The position numbers were made by a program, and so were the translations under genes. From Fusarium oxysporum f. sp. lycopersici 4287 (taxonomy: Eukaryota; Ascomycota; Sordariomycetes; Hypocreales; Nectriaceae): a stretch of 64,000 nt of DNA. A model generated the notes under the pieces. The model saw nothing but the letters and a program-made list of their open reading frames with translations. It was not told the DNA's origin and did not search any database. The stretch covers positions 2,199,236 through 2,263,235 of the forward strand of contig NC_030987.1 in assembly GCF_000149955.1 (NCBI RefSeq). The letters are read 5' to 3'. This document shows, piece by piece, positions 1 to 11,466 of the stretch. Each line of letters starts with the position of its first letter. The first letter of the stretch is position 1.

Positions 1-3000
1 AATGTTGGCCTGGAGAAGCTCCGAGACACTGTCGACAAGGTTCGAGATCTTAGAGTGAGCCTGGCAGAGAAGAAGAAACAACTAGAGCAGAAGGATGCTG
101 AGGCCAATGAGAAGCTGCAGCGAATGGTGGCTGATCAGCGACTGGCGGAGCAAGAAAAGACCGCATCGCTTGAGATCCAGGCTGCTTTGGATAAGCAAGA
201 AGTCGAGGTTGCGTCGCGGAAGAAGGTTGTACTGGAGGATCTGGCTAAGGCAGAACCTGCGGTCGAGGAAGCAAAGGCTAGCGTCAGTAACATCAAGCGG
301 CAACACTTGACTGAAGTCAGGTCCATGGGCAATCCACCTCAAGGTGTGCGACTTGCTATGGACGCTGTGTGTACGCTTCTTGGTCACAGGATCAACGACT
401 GGAAGGCCGTACAGGGTATCGTACGAAAGGACGATTTCATCGCTAGCATTCTCATGTTCGACAACGCCAGGCAGATGACCAAGGCTCTGAGAAACAAGAT
501 GCGTAACGATTTCCTGTCCAACCCTGAATTCACATTCGAGAAGGTCAATCGTGCCTCGAAGGCCTGCGGACCCCTCGTTCAATGGGTTAGCGCTCAAGTC
601 AACTACTTCGACATTCTTGATCGTGTTGGCCCTCTCAAGCTCGAGGTCGAGGAATTGGAGGAGAAAGCTCTGAACACCAAGGCAGACGCCAAGGCTGTGC
701 AGAACAAGATTGCAGACCTGGAATCTAGCATCAATAGGTACAAGACGGAATATGCTGCGCTGATTAGCGAGACACAATCCATCAAAGCTGAGATGTCGAA
801 GGTCCAGTTCAAGGTCGATCGCAGTGTCAGGCTTCTCGACAGCTTGTCTTCGGAACGAGTTCGCTGGGAAGAGGGCAGCAAGTCTTTCGAGATCCAAATC
901 AGCACATTGGTCGGAGATGTCCTTGTTGCTGCTGCTTTCTTGGCCTATAGCGGTCTCTATGACCAAACCTTCCGAAAGTTGATGATGGATGATTGGTTCC
1001 ACCAGCTTCACCTCTCTGGTATACATTACAAATCCCCTAACCCTGTCACGGAATACTTGTCGACTGCAGATGAACGTCTGGGTTGGCAAGAGAACACTCT
1101 TCCCGTCGATGACTTATGCACAGAGAATGCCATTATTCTCAAGCGCTTCAACCGTTACCCTCTCATCATTGACCCCTCAGGACGAGTCACAGAGTTTCTG
1201 CAGAGAGAGTGCAAAGATCGACGCCTGACAGTGACCAGTTTCTTGGATGATACCTTTACCAAGCAACTCGAGAGTTCTCTGCGGTTCGGAAACCCCATCC
1301 TCATCCAGGATGCGGAGCATTTGGATCCCATTCTCAACCACGTCCTCAACAAGGAATACCAGAAGACAGGTGGCCGTGTCCTCATTCAACTAGGCAAGCA
1401 GGAGATCGATTTTTCGCCTGCCTTCAAGATCTATCTGTCCACTCGTGACCCATCAGCTACTTTCGCTCCTGATATTTGCAGTCGAACCACTTTTGTCAAC
1501 TTTACTGTCACACAGAGCAGTTTGCAGACACAGTCTCTTAACGATGTACTTAAGTCTGAGCGTCCTGATGTTGATGAACGGCGTTCCAACCTCATCAAGC
1601 TTCAGGGAGAGTTCAAGGTCCATCTGCGACAGCTGGAGAAACGACTACTTCAGGCCCTCAACGAGTCTCGTGGCAACATTCTTGATGATGACAACGTCAT
1701 TGAAACTCTAGAGACTCTCAAGACTGAGGCTGCAGAAATTTCTGGCAAGATGAGCAGCACCGAAGGTGTCATGGCTGAAGTCGAGGAGATTACACAACAG
1801 TACAGTATCGTCGCCCGATCCTGTAGTGCCGTCTTTGCTGTTCTTGAACAACTCCATTACCTCAACCACTTCTACCAATTCTCGCTCCAGTACTTCCTGG
1901 ACATTTTCCAGTCGGTGCTCCACGGCAACAAAAATTTGGCTGGCCAGACTGACCACAATGTCCGGCGTGATGTTATCGTCAAGGATCTTTTCATCAACAC
2001 GTTCAAGCGAACCGCTCTGGGTCTGCTCCAGAAGGATCGGGTGACTCTTGGGATGCTCCTCGCGCAGGCCTCTCCCTACAAGATGGACAAGTCTTTGATT
2101 GACATCGTCCTCGATAACCGTGTTGAAGGTAAGGACCTGTCTTCAGATCCAGATGAGAGAGATCAGGCCTTCACCCAGGCTAAGAAGATCGGTGTTCTCA
2201 AGGAAAAGCTCGACGCCGTCTCTGCTCAGGACTGGGACAAGTTCTTTACCGAGGAGTTAGCCGAGAACGCTGTACCACAGATCTGGGATGACAAGACTGA
2301 GCTCATGGATCAAGCACTCCTGTCTCTTCTACTCGTAAAGCTTTTCAGGATGGACCGGTTTGTTCCTGCTGCTGAACGTTTCGTCAACGAAGTTTTTGGC
2401 TCGGGCATCTTCGATGTCGTCGAAGACCTCAAAGAGACAGTCACTCAAGTGTCGGCTACCCTGCCAATCTCTCTGGTGTCGAGCCCCGGTTTCGATGCCA
2501 GTTACAAGGTGGATAATTTGGTGGAGAGAATGCGTGTCAAGTGCACAAACATTGCCATGGGTTCCAACGAAGGTCTGGCCAGTGCAGACAAAGCAATCAG
2601 CAACGCCGCTCAAACGGGCTCATGGGTCTTGGTCAAGAACGTTCACTTGGCCCCTACCTGGCTGCAGAGTCTGGAGAAGCGTATGGGGTCACTCAACCCC
2701 CACTCAGACTTCCGTCTGTTCCTGTCCATGGAGTCAAGCCCAAAGATCCCAGTCAACTTGCTCCGGGCTTCTCGCGTACTCATGTACGAGCAACCCGCTG
2801 GTGTCAGGGCCAACATGAAGGACTCTATGTCTTCCCTGTCCACACGAGCTACCAAGAGCCCTGTCGAGAGAACTCGTCTTTACTTGCTTCTATCTTTCTT
2901 GCATGCAGTGGTGCAAGAAAGATTGCGATACGCACCCAATCTGGGTTGGAGGGGATTCTGGGAGTTTAACGATAGTGATGTGAGTAACCCTGGATTCAAG

Positions 3001-3472
3001 CACAATCGTATTAGTAGCTAACACATTGCAGTATGAATGTTCTGCTTTCATCGTTGATACTTGGATTGACGGCGTGGCTGGTAACCGGACCAATATTGCT
3101 CCCCAGAACATTCCTTGGGAGATGCTCCGCTACATGGTGACTGAGACTTACGGTGGCAAGATCGATAACGAAGGGGACTTTAGACTACTCTCTCAACTCG
3201 TCACGTCATTCCTGACTCCTGCCGCCTACGAAGTTGACCACAAACTCGTTGATGGGCCTGACGGCGGCCTTGTTGTGCCCTCCGGTACCAATCTGCAGGA
3301 CTTCAATGCTTGGATTCACCGCTTGCCCGAGCGTGAGCCGCCTACCTACCTTGGCCTTCCTGCCAATGCTGAGAAACTTCTTCTTGGCGATCTTGGTCGA
3401 AGTTTGATTGGGAACGTCCGCAAGGTTACAGAACTACTTGATGAAGGCGAGCAGTTGGTGACGGAAGTGTAG
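1..3472 (+). CDS. dyn1: Cytoplasmic dynein 1 heavy chain, C-terminal part (5' end outside window)
   Basis: Motor subunit of cytoplasmic dynein, which moves nuclei, vesicles and endosomes toward microtubule minus ends. The frame is open from base 1, so the gene enters from the left; exons are <1-2979 and 3032-3472, giving about the last 1,139 residues. The 52-bp intron (2980-3031) has a GTGAGT donor, a GCTAAC branch and a CAG acceptor, and joins phase 0 (..DSD|YEC..). In order I see the end of the stalk coiled coil (CC1), the microtubule-binding domain (around [15 protein letters not shown]), returning coil CC2, AAA5 (from about [12 protein letters not shown]), AAA6 (about [29 protein letters not shown]) and a short C-terminal domain. 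Fungal dyneins lack the long C-terminal extension of animal dyneins, which fits the stop soon after AAA6. No disruption seen. Identification is secure. Confidence 0.96.
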
Positions 3473-3866
3473 GATTGGACACCTAATAATGTGCCCAGAG
3501 TGCATGAGATATGGACTGGATGCTGACGGGAAGATTTATATAATTGCTACTCCATTTATGTCTAGCCTGCAGAGGGCGCAATGTTCCTTTGACTTTTCTA
3601 TTTGTTTCATTAGATGTGGCATCAAGCATGGCGTGCGGATGAGGACGTTGCTGGTACTGAAAGACTACTGCTGATTATACCCCTGCATCATATAGACTGG
3701 GTTTGTCTGTCTTGTTCTGTTTGATTGTACTATCTACACCATTGAATTCGTCTACTGCGGCCTAAAATCGGAACATGTTATGCATCGTAAATTGAATCTT
3801 GAGCCGAGAAGAAACAAAGTCAAGCAAAGAAGGGGATTCTAGACTCTAAGCTATGTAGAAAGAAGA
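3473..3866. other. Convergent intergenic spacer, dynein / Clr5 gene
   Basis: Shared 3' region of two convergent genes. It is moderately AT-rich and presumably holds both poly(A) sites. A 61-codon open stretch at 3489-3674 shows no protein-like features. Nothing else seen. Confidence 0.6.
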
Positions 3867-5613
3867 CTATGAATAGTAGTCCATTTGAGAGTTGATGTCA
3901 AAGTCAGGAAAACCGTGCTGAGGATAACTGTAAAAGTCCACCTCGCCAACACTGGTAGATTGGGTCCCTGCCGGATGTGGCAACTCGACTCTAAGCATCT
4001 TGGAGACATACTTGCGCAGCTCATCCTGGACAGTAGCTTCAAAAGACCTCTCGGCATCACCCGGGTTGGCCAGTTCGTTCATCCAAGTAAACCTCTCGAG
4101 AAAGTCTATCCACAGTTGCGACTCGTCGACTTGAAGTAGCTTGTCTGCGCCATCAGCGGCCTGAATGAGTAGTTCAGTATCAGAGATGATGCTATCAGTT
4201 TCAGTTGCGGTTGCCTCAGCACGAATCATCCATGACAGTGTTATGAGAAGTTCTGACGGAGGGATGCCAAAGGCTGACTCGCACTGAGTATACCATACAG
4301 GGGCACAATTCGCCCGTACCAGATGCGTCATTACTCCCCAGAGGGTGCAAAAGACACGTATATTGTACCACCAACAACGCATATCAGTACTTGGCTGTAC
4401 TGGAGCATCTTGTAGAGCCACGGGGTGGTTGAGTCGGAGCTGTTCCTTGCACCACCTAAGACAGAGACTTAGGGGGGATGGACAGTCATTGCGTAGAGCG
4501 TTCATAAAAGGTTGTGTCGTGATGAATTCGTTCAGGAGATGCTCAGTCATAAAGTTCGGGGGGTTGGAATCGTCAAAACAGTCGTCATAGATCTCGAGGG
4601 CATAATCGAGGAAGAAGTAGGCTACGAGATCGATAGACGAGTACTTGCGTGAAACCTCTCCAAGTGATCCGTCGCTGCCAACCAGTTGCTCGACATTACG
4701 ACTGATTTGTTTGACAAATGCCGACTTGTCCGAATCTTCTTGGTGACTTCCCACGTAAGCTTTGAGCATCGACAGGACAAACGGAGAGTCTGAAACTCGA
4801 GTCGTTGGTGTCTCGGTCCATTCCCTTGCAAGAATTGCCCTGGCGCTACGAGCATTGTCTGGTTTACCAGCGACACGGGCACAACAGATGGCCAGAAACT
4901 CACGGGTCTCTGGAACAGACTGGCTGCTATTCGATAAGATCTCGTAGAGATTCGAGTACAAGGCAAATGCGTTTGTGTCATCGAGCATGGCGGCACAAAA
5001 GTCAGCAGCCAGTTTGTTCGCTTCCTCAGATGACCCAGTTGCCCACGGATATGGGACGACAACCTTTGTGGCTTTGTGGCTATCCAGCGACTCATCATAC
5101 TCCATGTTTTCTGACCCGACCGCGGCCATTAGAGTGTCTGGGTCGCAACGGTCAGACAGGGGGTGTTGGTTGAAGGAGTGAGCTTCTCGGTCGAAGTCGG
5201 CCCCAACATCACCATAGTCCATTGAGTCGTTGATGGCACTAGGTGATAGAGAATTATGAGAAGTCTTTTTCTCATTTGCGTTGTACTTTTTTATGCCCCA
5301 TTTCTCGAAACGATAGCCATACTGCCGCTTGCTTTTGGTGAAAGGGTCAGTCAAACATCAACGATTTTAGGTGTTGTGCTTGATAGGTGAGATACCTTTG
5401 AACAATACCGTACTTCTTCTCCATGACATTCATGACGACACTCAGGGTATATTTCTTGTAAAGACTGCATAGAAAAGGCTTGAACCTTTCCCAAGTCTCG
5501 TCGTTCATGCGGGTTGTAGGTTTGGGTAGCCTCTCGTCAGTCCCCCGTGAAAATGATCGTTCTCTAAACTCCATGACTGTTGCTATGTCTTTTGCGAGTC
5601 GAGCATAAGTCAA
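3867..5613 (-). CDS. Clr5-domain protein, putative transcriptional regulator
   Basis: Two exons on the minus strand, 5613-5396 and 5331-3867, about 560 residues. The intron (5332-5395, donor GTATCT, CTGAC branch near the acceptor) interrupts the N-terminal domain, and splicing restores one frame. The first ~95 residues match the fungal Clr5 domain: a conserved Trp, the LYKKYTLSVVMNVMEKKYGI stretch, then the KRQYGYRFEKWGIKKY ending. Clr5 domains occur in many ascomycete proteins, often nuclear and presumed DNA-binding; the founding S. pombe protein acts in silencing. The remaining ~460 residues are acidic, helical and without a motif I recognise. Start chosen at the first in-frame Met; the Met 13 residues later (MEFRERS) is equally possible. 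It converges on dynein. Domain call is firm, function unknown. Confidence 0.8.
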
Positions 5614-6396
5614 GAGATTGTCGAGTGCTGAGTGAAATTGGGAATCGCCCGCAAATGGCGACTGGGCTGTTCGTCGCTTTTAAGGACAGCATTTTGCACT
5701 TTCCTGGCTCTTGGCGGTATGTGACTGTAATTCTAGATTGCCTTGGGGAGCGCCTCATTTATAAAAGACGTAGAATGTCGGTGCCTCGTGTATCACTTTC
5801 AGGCTCAAGTGGGTGAGTTGAGTGTATGTAATTTGCTCGGATTGTAATTTCAGCAACACAATATGCCTGTCTGATTGGTCATGGTTATGGCTGTGCATGC
5901 GTTAAGCTGGCACCAACTTCGGCGGATGATCTCGGGGGCTTTTCTCAACAAGCAAGGCCCATATGACAAGCATACTGCAGCACAGCCTCGACTAGGCCTC
6001 CTTCTCTTTCTCTCTTCTCGAAGGAAGATGGAAATTCCAAACCTCACACGTGAGGTGATGTGCTGAGATCTGCTGTAGCCCAACGGCACCCAACTCGGCA
6101 CCCAATACCCAACAGCCGCTTTTTGAGGCCTGCCCTGGCATGTTAGGACGGAATCGAATACGTGGTTCTTAATTCTGACCAGTAGTTGGTCAATATTGGC
6201 GTGATATGGCCCCAATCTGGTCATGATGTTGCAAAATGCGCGTGAGCTTTGGGCGAGCGCTCATCTGCATGAACTGCCGACTTTTATCGACATGACAATC
6301 CCGAAGCCCGCAACCCTTTAAGACTTTTGAGTGCCCTCTCAACCTCAGAATTGATCAACGCTTCGTCTTCAGCTGTGTCGCCAGCTGTGTTATACT
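5614..6396. promoter_or_regulatory. Divergent intergenic region upstream of the Clr5 gene
   Basis: Upstream region of the minus-strand Clr5 gene and of the doubtful plus-strand gene at 6397. Open stretches on both strands are short and look random. No repeat or RNA gene recognised. The promoter role is inferred from position only. Confidence 0.4.
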
Positions 6397-6904
6397 ATGC
6401 AAACAACGTCAGCAACATACCGTCGCAAACCCATCATGACGGACGATTTTTACAATTCGTGGGTGGAACCTAGCAAATACCCACGAATACCCAACGTCTA
6501 CGAACCAATTCAAGATACCCAAGTTTCCGGTCAATGTGGCATTCGAGAGAAGAAAGAGTCTGCCTGGGCTGACCAGGATTCTCGGGATAGCCATCAATCG
6601 TCTTGGGCAACCAACCGCAAACCTTTCAGCGGCGAGGAACCCACATCAGTGGCTCCTCAACGACAGAACGAATTATTCTGTGGTTGTGCAACTAGGGAGC
6701 AGCTACAGGAGCGAGAACCATATCCTAGGAGATAACTTCAAAGACGCATCGAGAGACTGGCACTTGCCGTCTCATCACCCAGATTCAATTGAGAAGAGAC
6801 GCGCAAGGCGGGAAGCGAGCTTTGAGAAGTGGAAAGATGCTGGGGATAGGGTCTTTTGTCACTCGGGGAGGTTTGGTCATGATTTGAACCACTTGAAGGC
6901 TTGA
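6397..6904 (+). CDS. Possible small hypothetical protein, exon structure unresolved
   Basis: Two overlapping plus-strand open frames. The first (6397-6735) begins at an ATG and reads a polar, Tyr/Pro-rich stretch (DDFYNSWVEPSKYPRIPNVY). The second (up to the stop at 6904) ends in a charged stretch (SIEKRRARREASFEKWKDAG). Both look more protein-like than background, and an intron could join them, but no donor/acceptor pair with good consensus stands out. I recognise no domain. It could be a small lineage-specific gene with one intron, or chance open frames in a spacer. Treat as provisional. Confidence 0.3.
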
Positions 6905-9118
6905 ACTACCTTGGAGAGGACTGGCTGACAACCTGTTATGACGACTTTGCGGTTTAGTGGATTCTTTAATGTTGATGCGAACGCAGATGGTTTGGTATAC
7001 TGGTCGTGTCTCAACATTGGCCGAGTTTAGTGGTCGAATTCTGAATCGCTTTACCAAGCTGCAAAGCTCATGCGTTGCAGGGACCTCGTTTCTAAGAATA
7101 CCACAAAGCTGCCTTTGCAATGATGGACATGTCTAACTTGTCTGGAACAACTGTCTGGCCAGTGCTGGGGTATTTCTACCTTGACCATCATGAATATTGT
7201 ATCATCTTGGCCATCGGGACAATCGTGGATTCAATGCGGGTTCCCCCAACAATCACAGCGACGTACCAGGGAGCTTTGGTAGCAAACGTATCTGCGCGCC
7301 CAAACTCGAGGGTGCAGACATGGGTTGCAAGCTGTTGCTGGTGCTCGATTCGATTGGCGATGAAGGTGGTGCACTGAAACACGATTTGATACGTGCCGTG
7401 AGACTTGCATTAGAACAAAGCAGATGCAGGAGAGTGATACTACCTCCCTCCTCCTACTGTATGGGCTAACAAAACAAAAGCAACGCTGGGTGAACAGTTC
7501 TTGTTTAAATAAGAGGGGACACGACGACTGATATTATAGAATACTAGCAGGGTAGCTGTTAATGGAAGGATTAGTAAGATTCAGAAGAATATCTCCAGCT
7601 ATTGACTTGGAGGATGAGGTAATCTAACTGCACTTGTAGGTCCTCATCGGGTGATCGATACCTAGTACCTTATGCGGGCACTTGAAAGCAGGAAATATGT
7701 GGTTTGCTCCGTGCCTGTCGGTGGGAAGAATCTCGATGAGCAAGGGGTAACTGTAACCCGAAATAATGCAAGGTTGACTTACCACTTACCACCTGTAGTA
7801 CCGACTTCAGTGACTATAGCGTGCTATCACGGTGGTAATTACAGTGACCGAGTTTTCTATTTGTGCAAGACTCCCAAAGGTAGACAACCTTGACGAGTTC
7901 CAGGTTGGTAGCGGGTTAAAACAGAACATTGTCCCGCTGTGAGCCGCTCGTTTAGCGGGTAGGAGGAGCTTGGAGCAAGTTGTCGTCATTAGAGCGGATC
8001 ATTCTTGATCTGCCAATCATTGGCTAGATGCACGTCTGTCATCCTTGCACTTTCCGAATGCAGGTCTGTGCAGAGAACTACGGATACCTTCCCTTGTCTT
8101 CGGGGATAAAGATCCACTTCAATATGTTGTTCTGTAACTTGTATTTGTTCCAGGTCTTCCACGTTTGAACAAGTTAGCAACCCTTATTATAGAGACATAC
8201 CTACATAAGAATTACGACATTCACATCACAACGGAAATGTACGTCAGCTCATAGAAATGCCGAGCACAAAGCCTGCCTCGTAAAGATAGATACGTTGACA
8301 GTTGCAGTGTGTGCCTCATCTGGCACCACTGTCATTCCCCATTGCTACCACACCCATAGAGTCCACAATCGTGATGGTTGCCAGTCTCAACGCCTCAAAA
8401 CCAATGGCAGCCCGACCTCTATTTAATTCCCGGCACTTTTCATAGCTGATCCGTGGTTTAGCGCCTTAGAAACGAGGTCATATGGTCTAACAGGGCACCA
8501 TGAAAGAAGCACCACCTGGGCGACACAAGATCCAATATAGCCTGAGAGGCTGTGAAGAGGCAAGTCATGCGCCGCTGCTGTTGATCTGATCCTTTAACGT
8601 ACGTAGCCTCCACTGACTTTGAGCGCGTACCTTGCTGTGGTTGTACAAAGTTCTTGCCTGGGAGGGCTTATTGGTTATTTCTCGCATTTCCTGGCACAAG
8701 ATGGCGTACTTATCTATGAGTAGAAACAAGGCACGTCGATGGAAGTCTTGTTAGCTTAAATCATTTGGTGTCATTTGCGGTGTGACGATCCCAGAGTGTG
8801 GCTGTTTATTCCTCACCTCTCTTACCTACCTTAACCTACCTACCTACCTTACCTACCCTTGCTACCTAGGCCTGCTTCCCCGCATACCTACATCAACTAA
8901 CGTGCCTTGAGAGGAGTGAACCACACCTCCCGTGCAGTAGCAGAAGGTCAATGTGTAAATAATTCTGGGTGTTTAAATACTTCTTCTCCCCTCCACCCTC
9001 TCCATATTCTCCCCCTATCGCTTCTTCGACACCACACACAACTTTGTTTTGACGGCGAACTTCTTTCCTTTCCATCGACTACAACCTCGAGCCGAGCTCA
9101 GCTCTACAGCCCTTCATC
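6905..9118. other. Intergenic region of 2.2 kb
   Basis: No convincing gene on either strand; open frames are short and of random composition. The right end holds a TACC/TACCT-rich tract (8821-8870) and a CT-rich tract (about 8982-9020), both typical of promoter and 5' leader DNA before the membrane-protein gene at 9119. Confidence 0.5.
8821..8870. repeat. TACC/TACCT imperfect short tandem repeat
   Basis: Run of CTTACC, TTAACC and repeated CTACC units, about 250-300 bp before the ATG at 9119. Simple-sequence tracts of this kind are common in fungal promoters; a regulatory role is inference. Confidence 0.7.
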
Positions 9119-10140
9119 ATGGCAAACTGGCAACAGTGTAAGCTACCTTGTCATCTTCCGCTTCCAATCCATCCCGACTGACCCATTCAATAGACAATCC
9201 CTTTGGTAAGAGGGAATCCCACTCTAGTAGTGCGATCCTCACCTACAAGATTCTTACTCTCGTCACATGGATCTTGTCCCTCATCGTCACTGTCTACTAC
9301 ACCCTCAACCGTCCCGATGATGGGCACACAAGAAATAGAAAGATCTGGGAGCAGAACCACATGTATCGCACTGCCTTTACGCTGAACCCAATCATCACAT
9401 CCATCTACTGGTGCGTATCCCTCAGCCCCTGACGCGCGCTCGCATACTGATAGCCTGTCCAGGATCGTTCTCTTCATTCTCCAGGCTGGTTACATTGGTC
9501 ACCTATTCTCGAGCAACTCGGACATTGTTCACGCTGCTGCCAGCGTTGGAAGCCACTTCATCTTCAACAACCTCTTCCACTTCGCTTTTGTCATGCTGTT
9601 TGTCCGCTCTCACTTCCACTGGGCTGAGGTCATTCTCGTTCTCAACTTCATCAACCTCTCCTCGCTCTACTTCCGCCACAACACGTATCCCCGATTCATT
9701 CATACTCCTGTGGTGTCCGGACCTTTGGCTTGGACTTTTGTCGCAATTTACTGGAATGGTGCTCTGATGGTTCCCCACCCCGACCACCTCGTTGCTCGCA
9801 TCTTTGGGAACATCTTCATCTGGTCCATTCTTGTTTATGGACTTTTCTTCATCACCATCTACAAGGTATGTTCGATCACTCCAGTCAATCGATGTAGCTT
9901 GCTGACAGCATGTAGGATTACACCATGGGCTTCTCACTGAGCGTTTTTGCTGCTGCAATTGGAGTTTCTCAGTTCCTTCACCAGGTGATTGCTTTCCAGT
10001 GGATCTTTGCCTTTGTCATCATGGCTCTGCTTTTCATCGCCACTGTCGTTGTCGCTGTTCCTGCCGCGACTGGCCGCGAGATCAACTGGCGCACTGCCCC
10101 TGCTGACCAGGAGCGTGCCCCTCTCCTCGCAGAGAATTAA
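9119..10140 (+). CDS. Fungal multi-pass membrane protein (DUF1774-like)
   Basis: Four exons: 9119-9137, 9194-9410, 9463-9865 and 9916-10140, encoding 287 residues. All three introns (50-56 bp) have good donors (GTAAGC, GTGCGT, GTATGT) and CTGAC-type branches. The first coding exon is only 19 nt. The protein is almost entirely hydrophobic with about eight membrane-spanning helices, a short polar N terminus and a polar tail ending in LLAEN. Overall pattern and length match the fungal family annotated as DUF1774; I assign this from memory of the family, so the label is moderate while the gene model is strong. The acidic/dileucine-like tail (RAPLLAEN) could be a sorting signal (inference). A CT-rich leader precedes the start. 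Biochemical function unknown. Confidence 0.85.
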
Positions 10141-10598
10141 AAACATCAAGCCATGGAGAGACATTACCGGGGGAGCGGCGGTGCCTTTCTCTGCTTGTCC
10201 AACTTCGCACCATTTCCCCAACATCGCGTCGCTATTTCTGCAACTCAAGTCGCCTGCGGTCACTGTTTGTATTTCTTAGCCGGCCTGTTGCATGCATGAT
10301 TCCATAAGCCTTGTCGAATACAGAGTAATGAGATAATATGACGTTGAGGATTTATCGACAATCGTCAAACCCTGCAACATGCGCACGTTTGTTACAGGTT
10401 GTATGTTACCCAAATTTAGGTAGTAATTGGAGCTTCTTCTCATACAATACGAAACATGGTTACAAATGATCAACACGATGCTCACAGCAAATGCTCACTG
10501 ACGTAGTGGTGGAGCTTAATCGATAAGTTGCCGACGCTAGCGGCTCATTACCAGGAACTTCATTTGCGCAGCTGGCCATCCACCATCAACACCTGGTC
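10141..10598. promoter_or_regulatory. Intergenic region before the holo-ACP synthase gene
   Basis: 458 bp between two co-directional genes: 3' UTR of the membrane-protein gene, then the promoter of the next gene. No further gene or repeat seen. Confidence 0.45.
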
Positions 10599-11209
10599 AT
10601 GAAGCCTCTGCGGCCTTTTCCTTTCCCTTTGAATATCGGGACCGACATTTGCCAAATCTCCCGTATTTACCATATACTGTCAGGCCCGCGGGCTCTACGC
10701 TTTGTAAACAGAGTTTTAGCCCCTGAAGAGCTGGTGAAGAAAGATGCACGATTAAATGTACTTTACCAGGCGGCAGCGCGTAAGGCTCCATCACGACGTG
10801 CCACAAGCGAAGCCAGCAAAAGCCTTCAGCCACATGAATACATTACATCAAAGGATCCTGAACTGTGGAAATGTGCTGCTTTCATAGCAGGAAGGTGCGG
10901 GGTTCTCAGGTCTATCATCGGCAACCACTGACTTGAATGGTGTTTAGATTCGCTGTAAAGGAGGCTACCATTAAAGCACACCCACACCGTCATTTGACGT
11001 TTCACGATATCATGGTTGAGCGACGGCTTGTGAAGGGCGAGGTATTGGGCAGTGGCCCGCCAATTGCGCGTATACGGGGCGGCGAAGGAGAAGCAGAAGA
11101 TACAAGTGCAATGGTGTCTATAAGCCACGATGGAGATTATGCAACAGCTGTGTGCTTGGGTTCTGAGCCAAGTAATGAGGATAAAAGAAATAAAGACTCA
11201 CAGACATAG
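10599..11209 (+). CDS. ppt2: Holo-[acyl-carrier-protein] synthase, mitochondrial type (Ppt2/AcpS family)
   Basis: Transfers the 4'-phosphopantetheine arm of CoA to a serine of acyl carrier protein, most likely the mitochondrial ACP that serves lipoate synthesis and complex I. Exons 10599-10894 and 10948-11209 give 185 residues; the 53-bp intron has a GTGCGG donor and CTGAC branch. Motifs are in order: N-terminal IGTDICQISRI with the metal-binding Asp, the CoA/Mg helix in which the usual WAAKEA appears as FAVKEATIKA (directly after the splice junction), and the C-terminal VSISHDGDYATAV strand. Length fits single-domain AcpS-type enzymes and is far shorter than Sfp-type PPTases of secondary metabolism. 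A hydrophilic C-terminal tail runs toward an AT-rich patch. A targeting presequence is not obvious. Confidence 0.9.
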
Positions 11210-11394
11210 CATACTATATATACAACTTTTAGTACATTAGTTATAAGAATAATAACTTTAAGAAGATATTAATAAATATTATAATTTATATATAGCTTAC
11301 TACTTCCTCTCTCTTCTTTTCTAACCCCCAGCAAAAAAAAGTCGCCTTATCAGATCAGATACTCCTACCTATAACCTCAAAAAGAAACTCATAT
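11210..11394. other. AT-rich patch between ppt2 and the tRNA gene
   Basis: About 11210-11310 is strongly AT-rich (long runs of A/T with ATATATA), unlike flanking DNA. It may be a ppt2 3' UTR or the remnant of an insertion beside the tRNA. An A5 run at 11379-11383 reads as T5 downstream of the minus-strand tRNA and fits a Pol III terminator. Confidence 0.5.
11379..11383 (-). terminator. Pol III terminator of tRNA-Arg(CCT)
   Basis: Five T residues on the minus strand shortly after the tRNA 3' end, the usual RNA polymerase III stop. Confidence 0.6.
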
Positions 11395-11466
11395 CGGTAT
11401 ACCAGGGACTCGAACCCTGAGCCTTAGTCTTAGGAGGACTACGCGCTACCATTGCGCCAGCACACC
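11395..11466 (-). tRNA. tRNA-Arg (anticodon CCT), reads AGG
   Basis: On the minus strand a full cloverleaf can be drawn with no intron: 7-bp acceptor stem (GGTGTGC with GTATACC, two G-T wobbles), D stem GCGC/GCGC with an AATGGTA loop, anticodon stem TAGTC/GACTA with loop CTCCTAA (anticodon CCT), a 5-nt variable loop, T stem CAGGG/CCCTG with loop TTCGAGT, and discriminator G. Total is 72 nt. The internal B box (GGTTCGAGTCC) is intact, and a T-run terminator follows 11 nt past the 3' end. Identity rests on the anticodon. Confidence 0.95.

Noticed and set aside
82..1089. 335-codon minus-strand frame opposite dynein
   Set aside because: Antisense shadow of the strongly conserved dynein coding sequence.
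5850..6224. 124-codon minus-strand frame upstream of the Clr5 gene
   Set aside because: Random composition, no domain, no splice link to the Clr5 gene.
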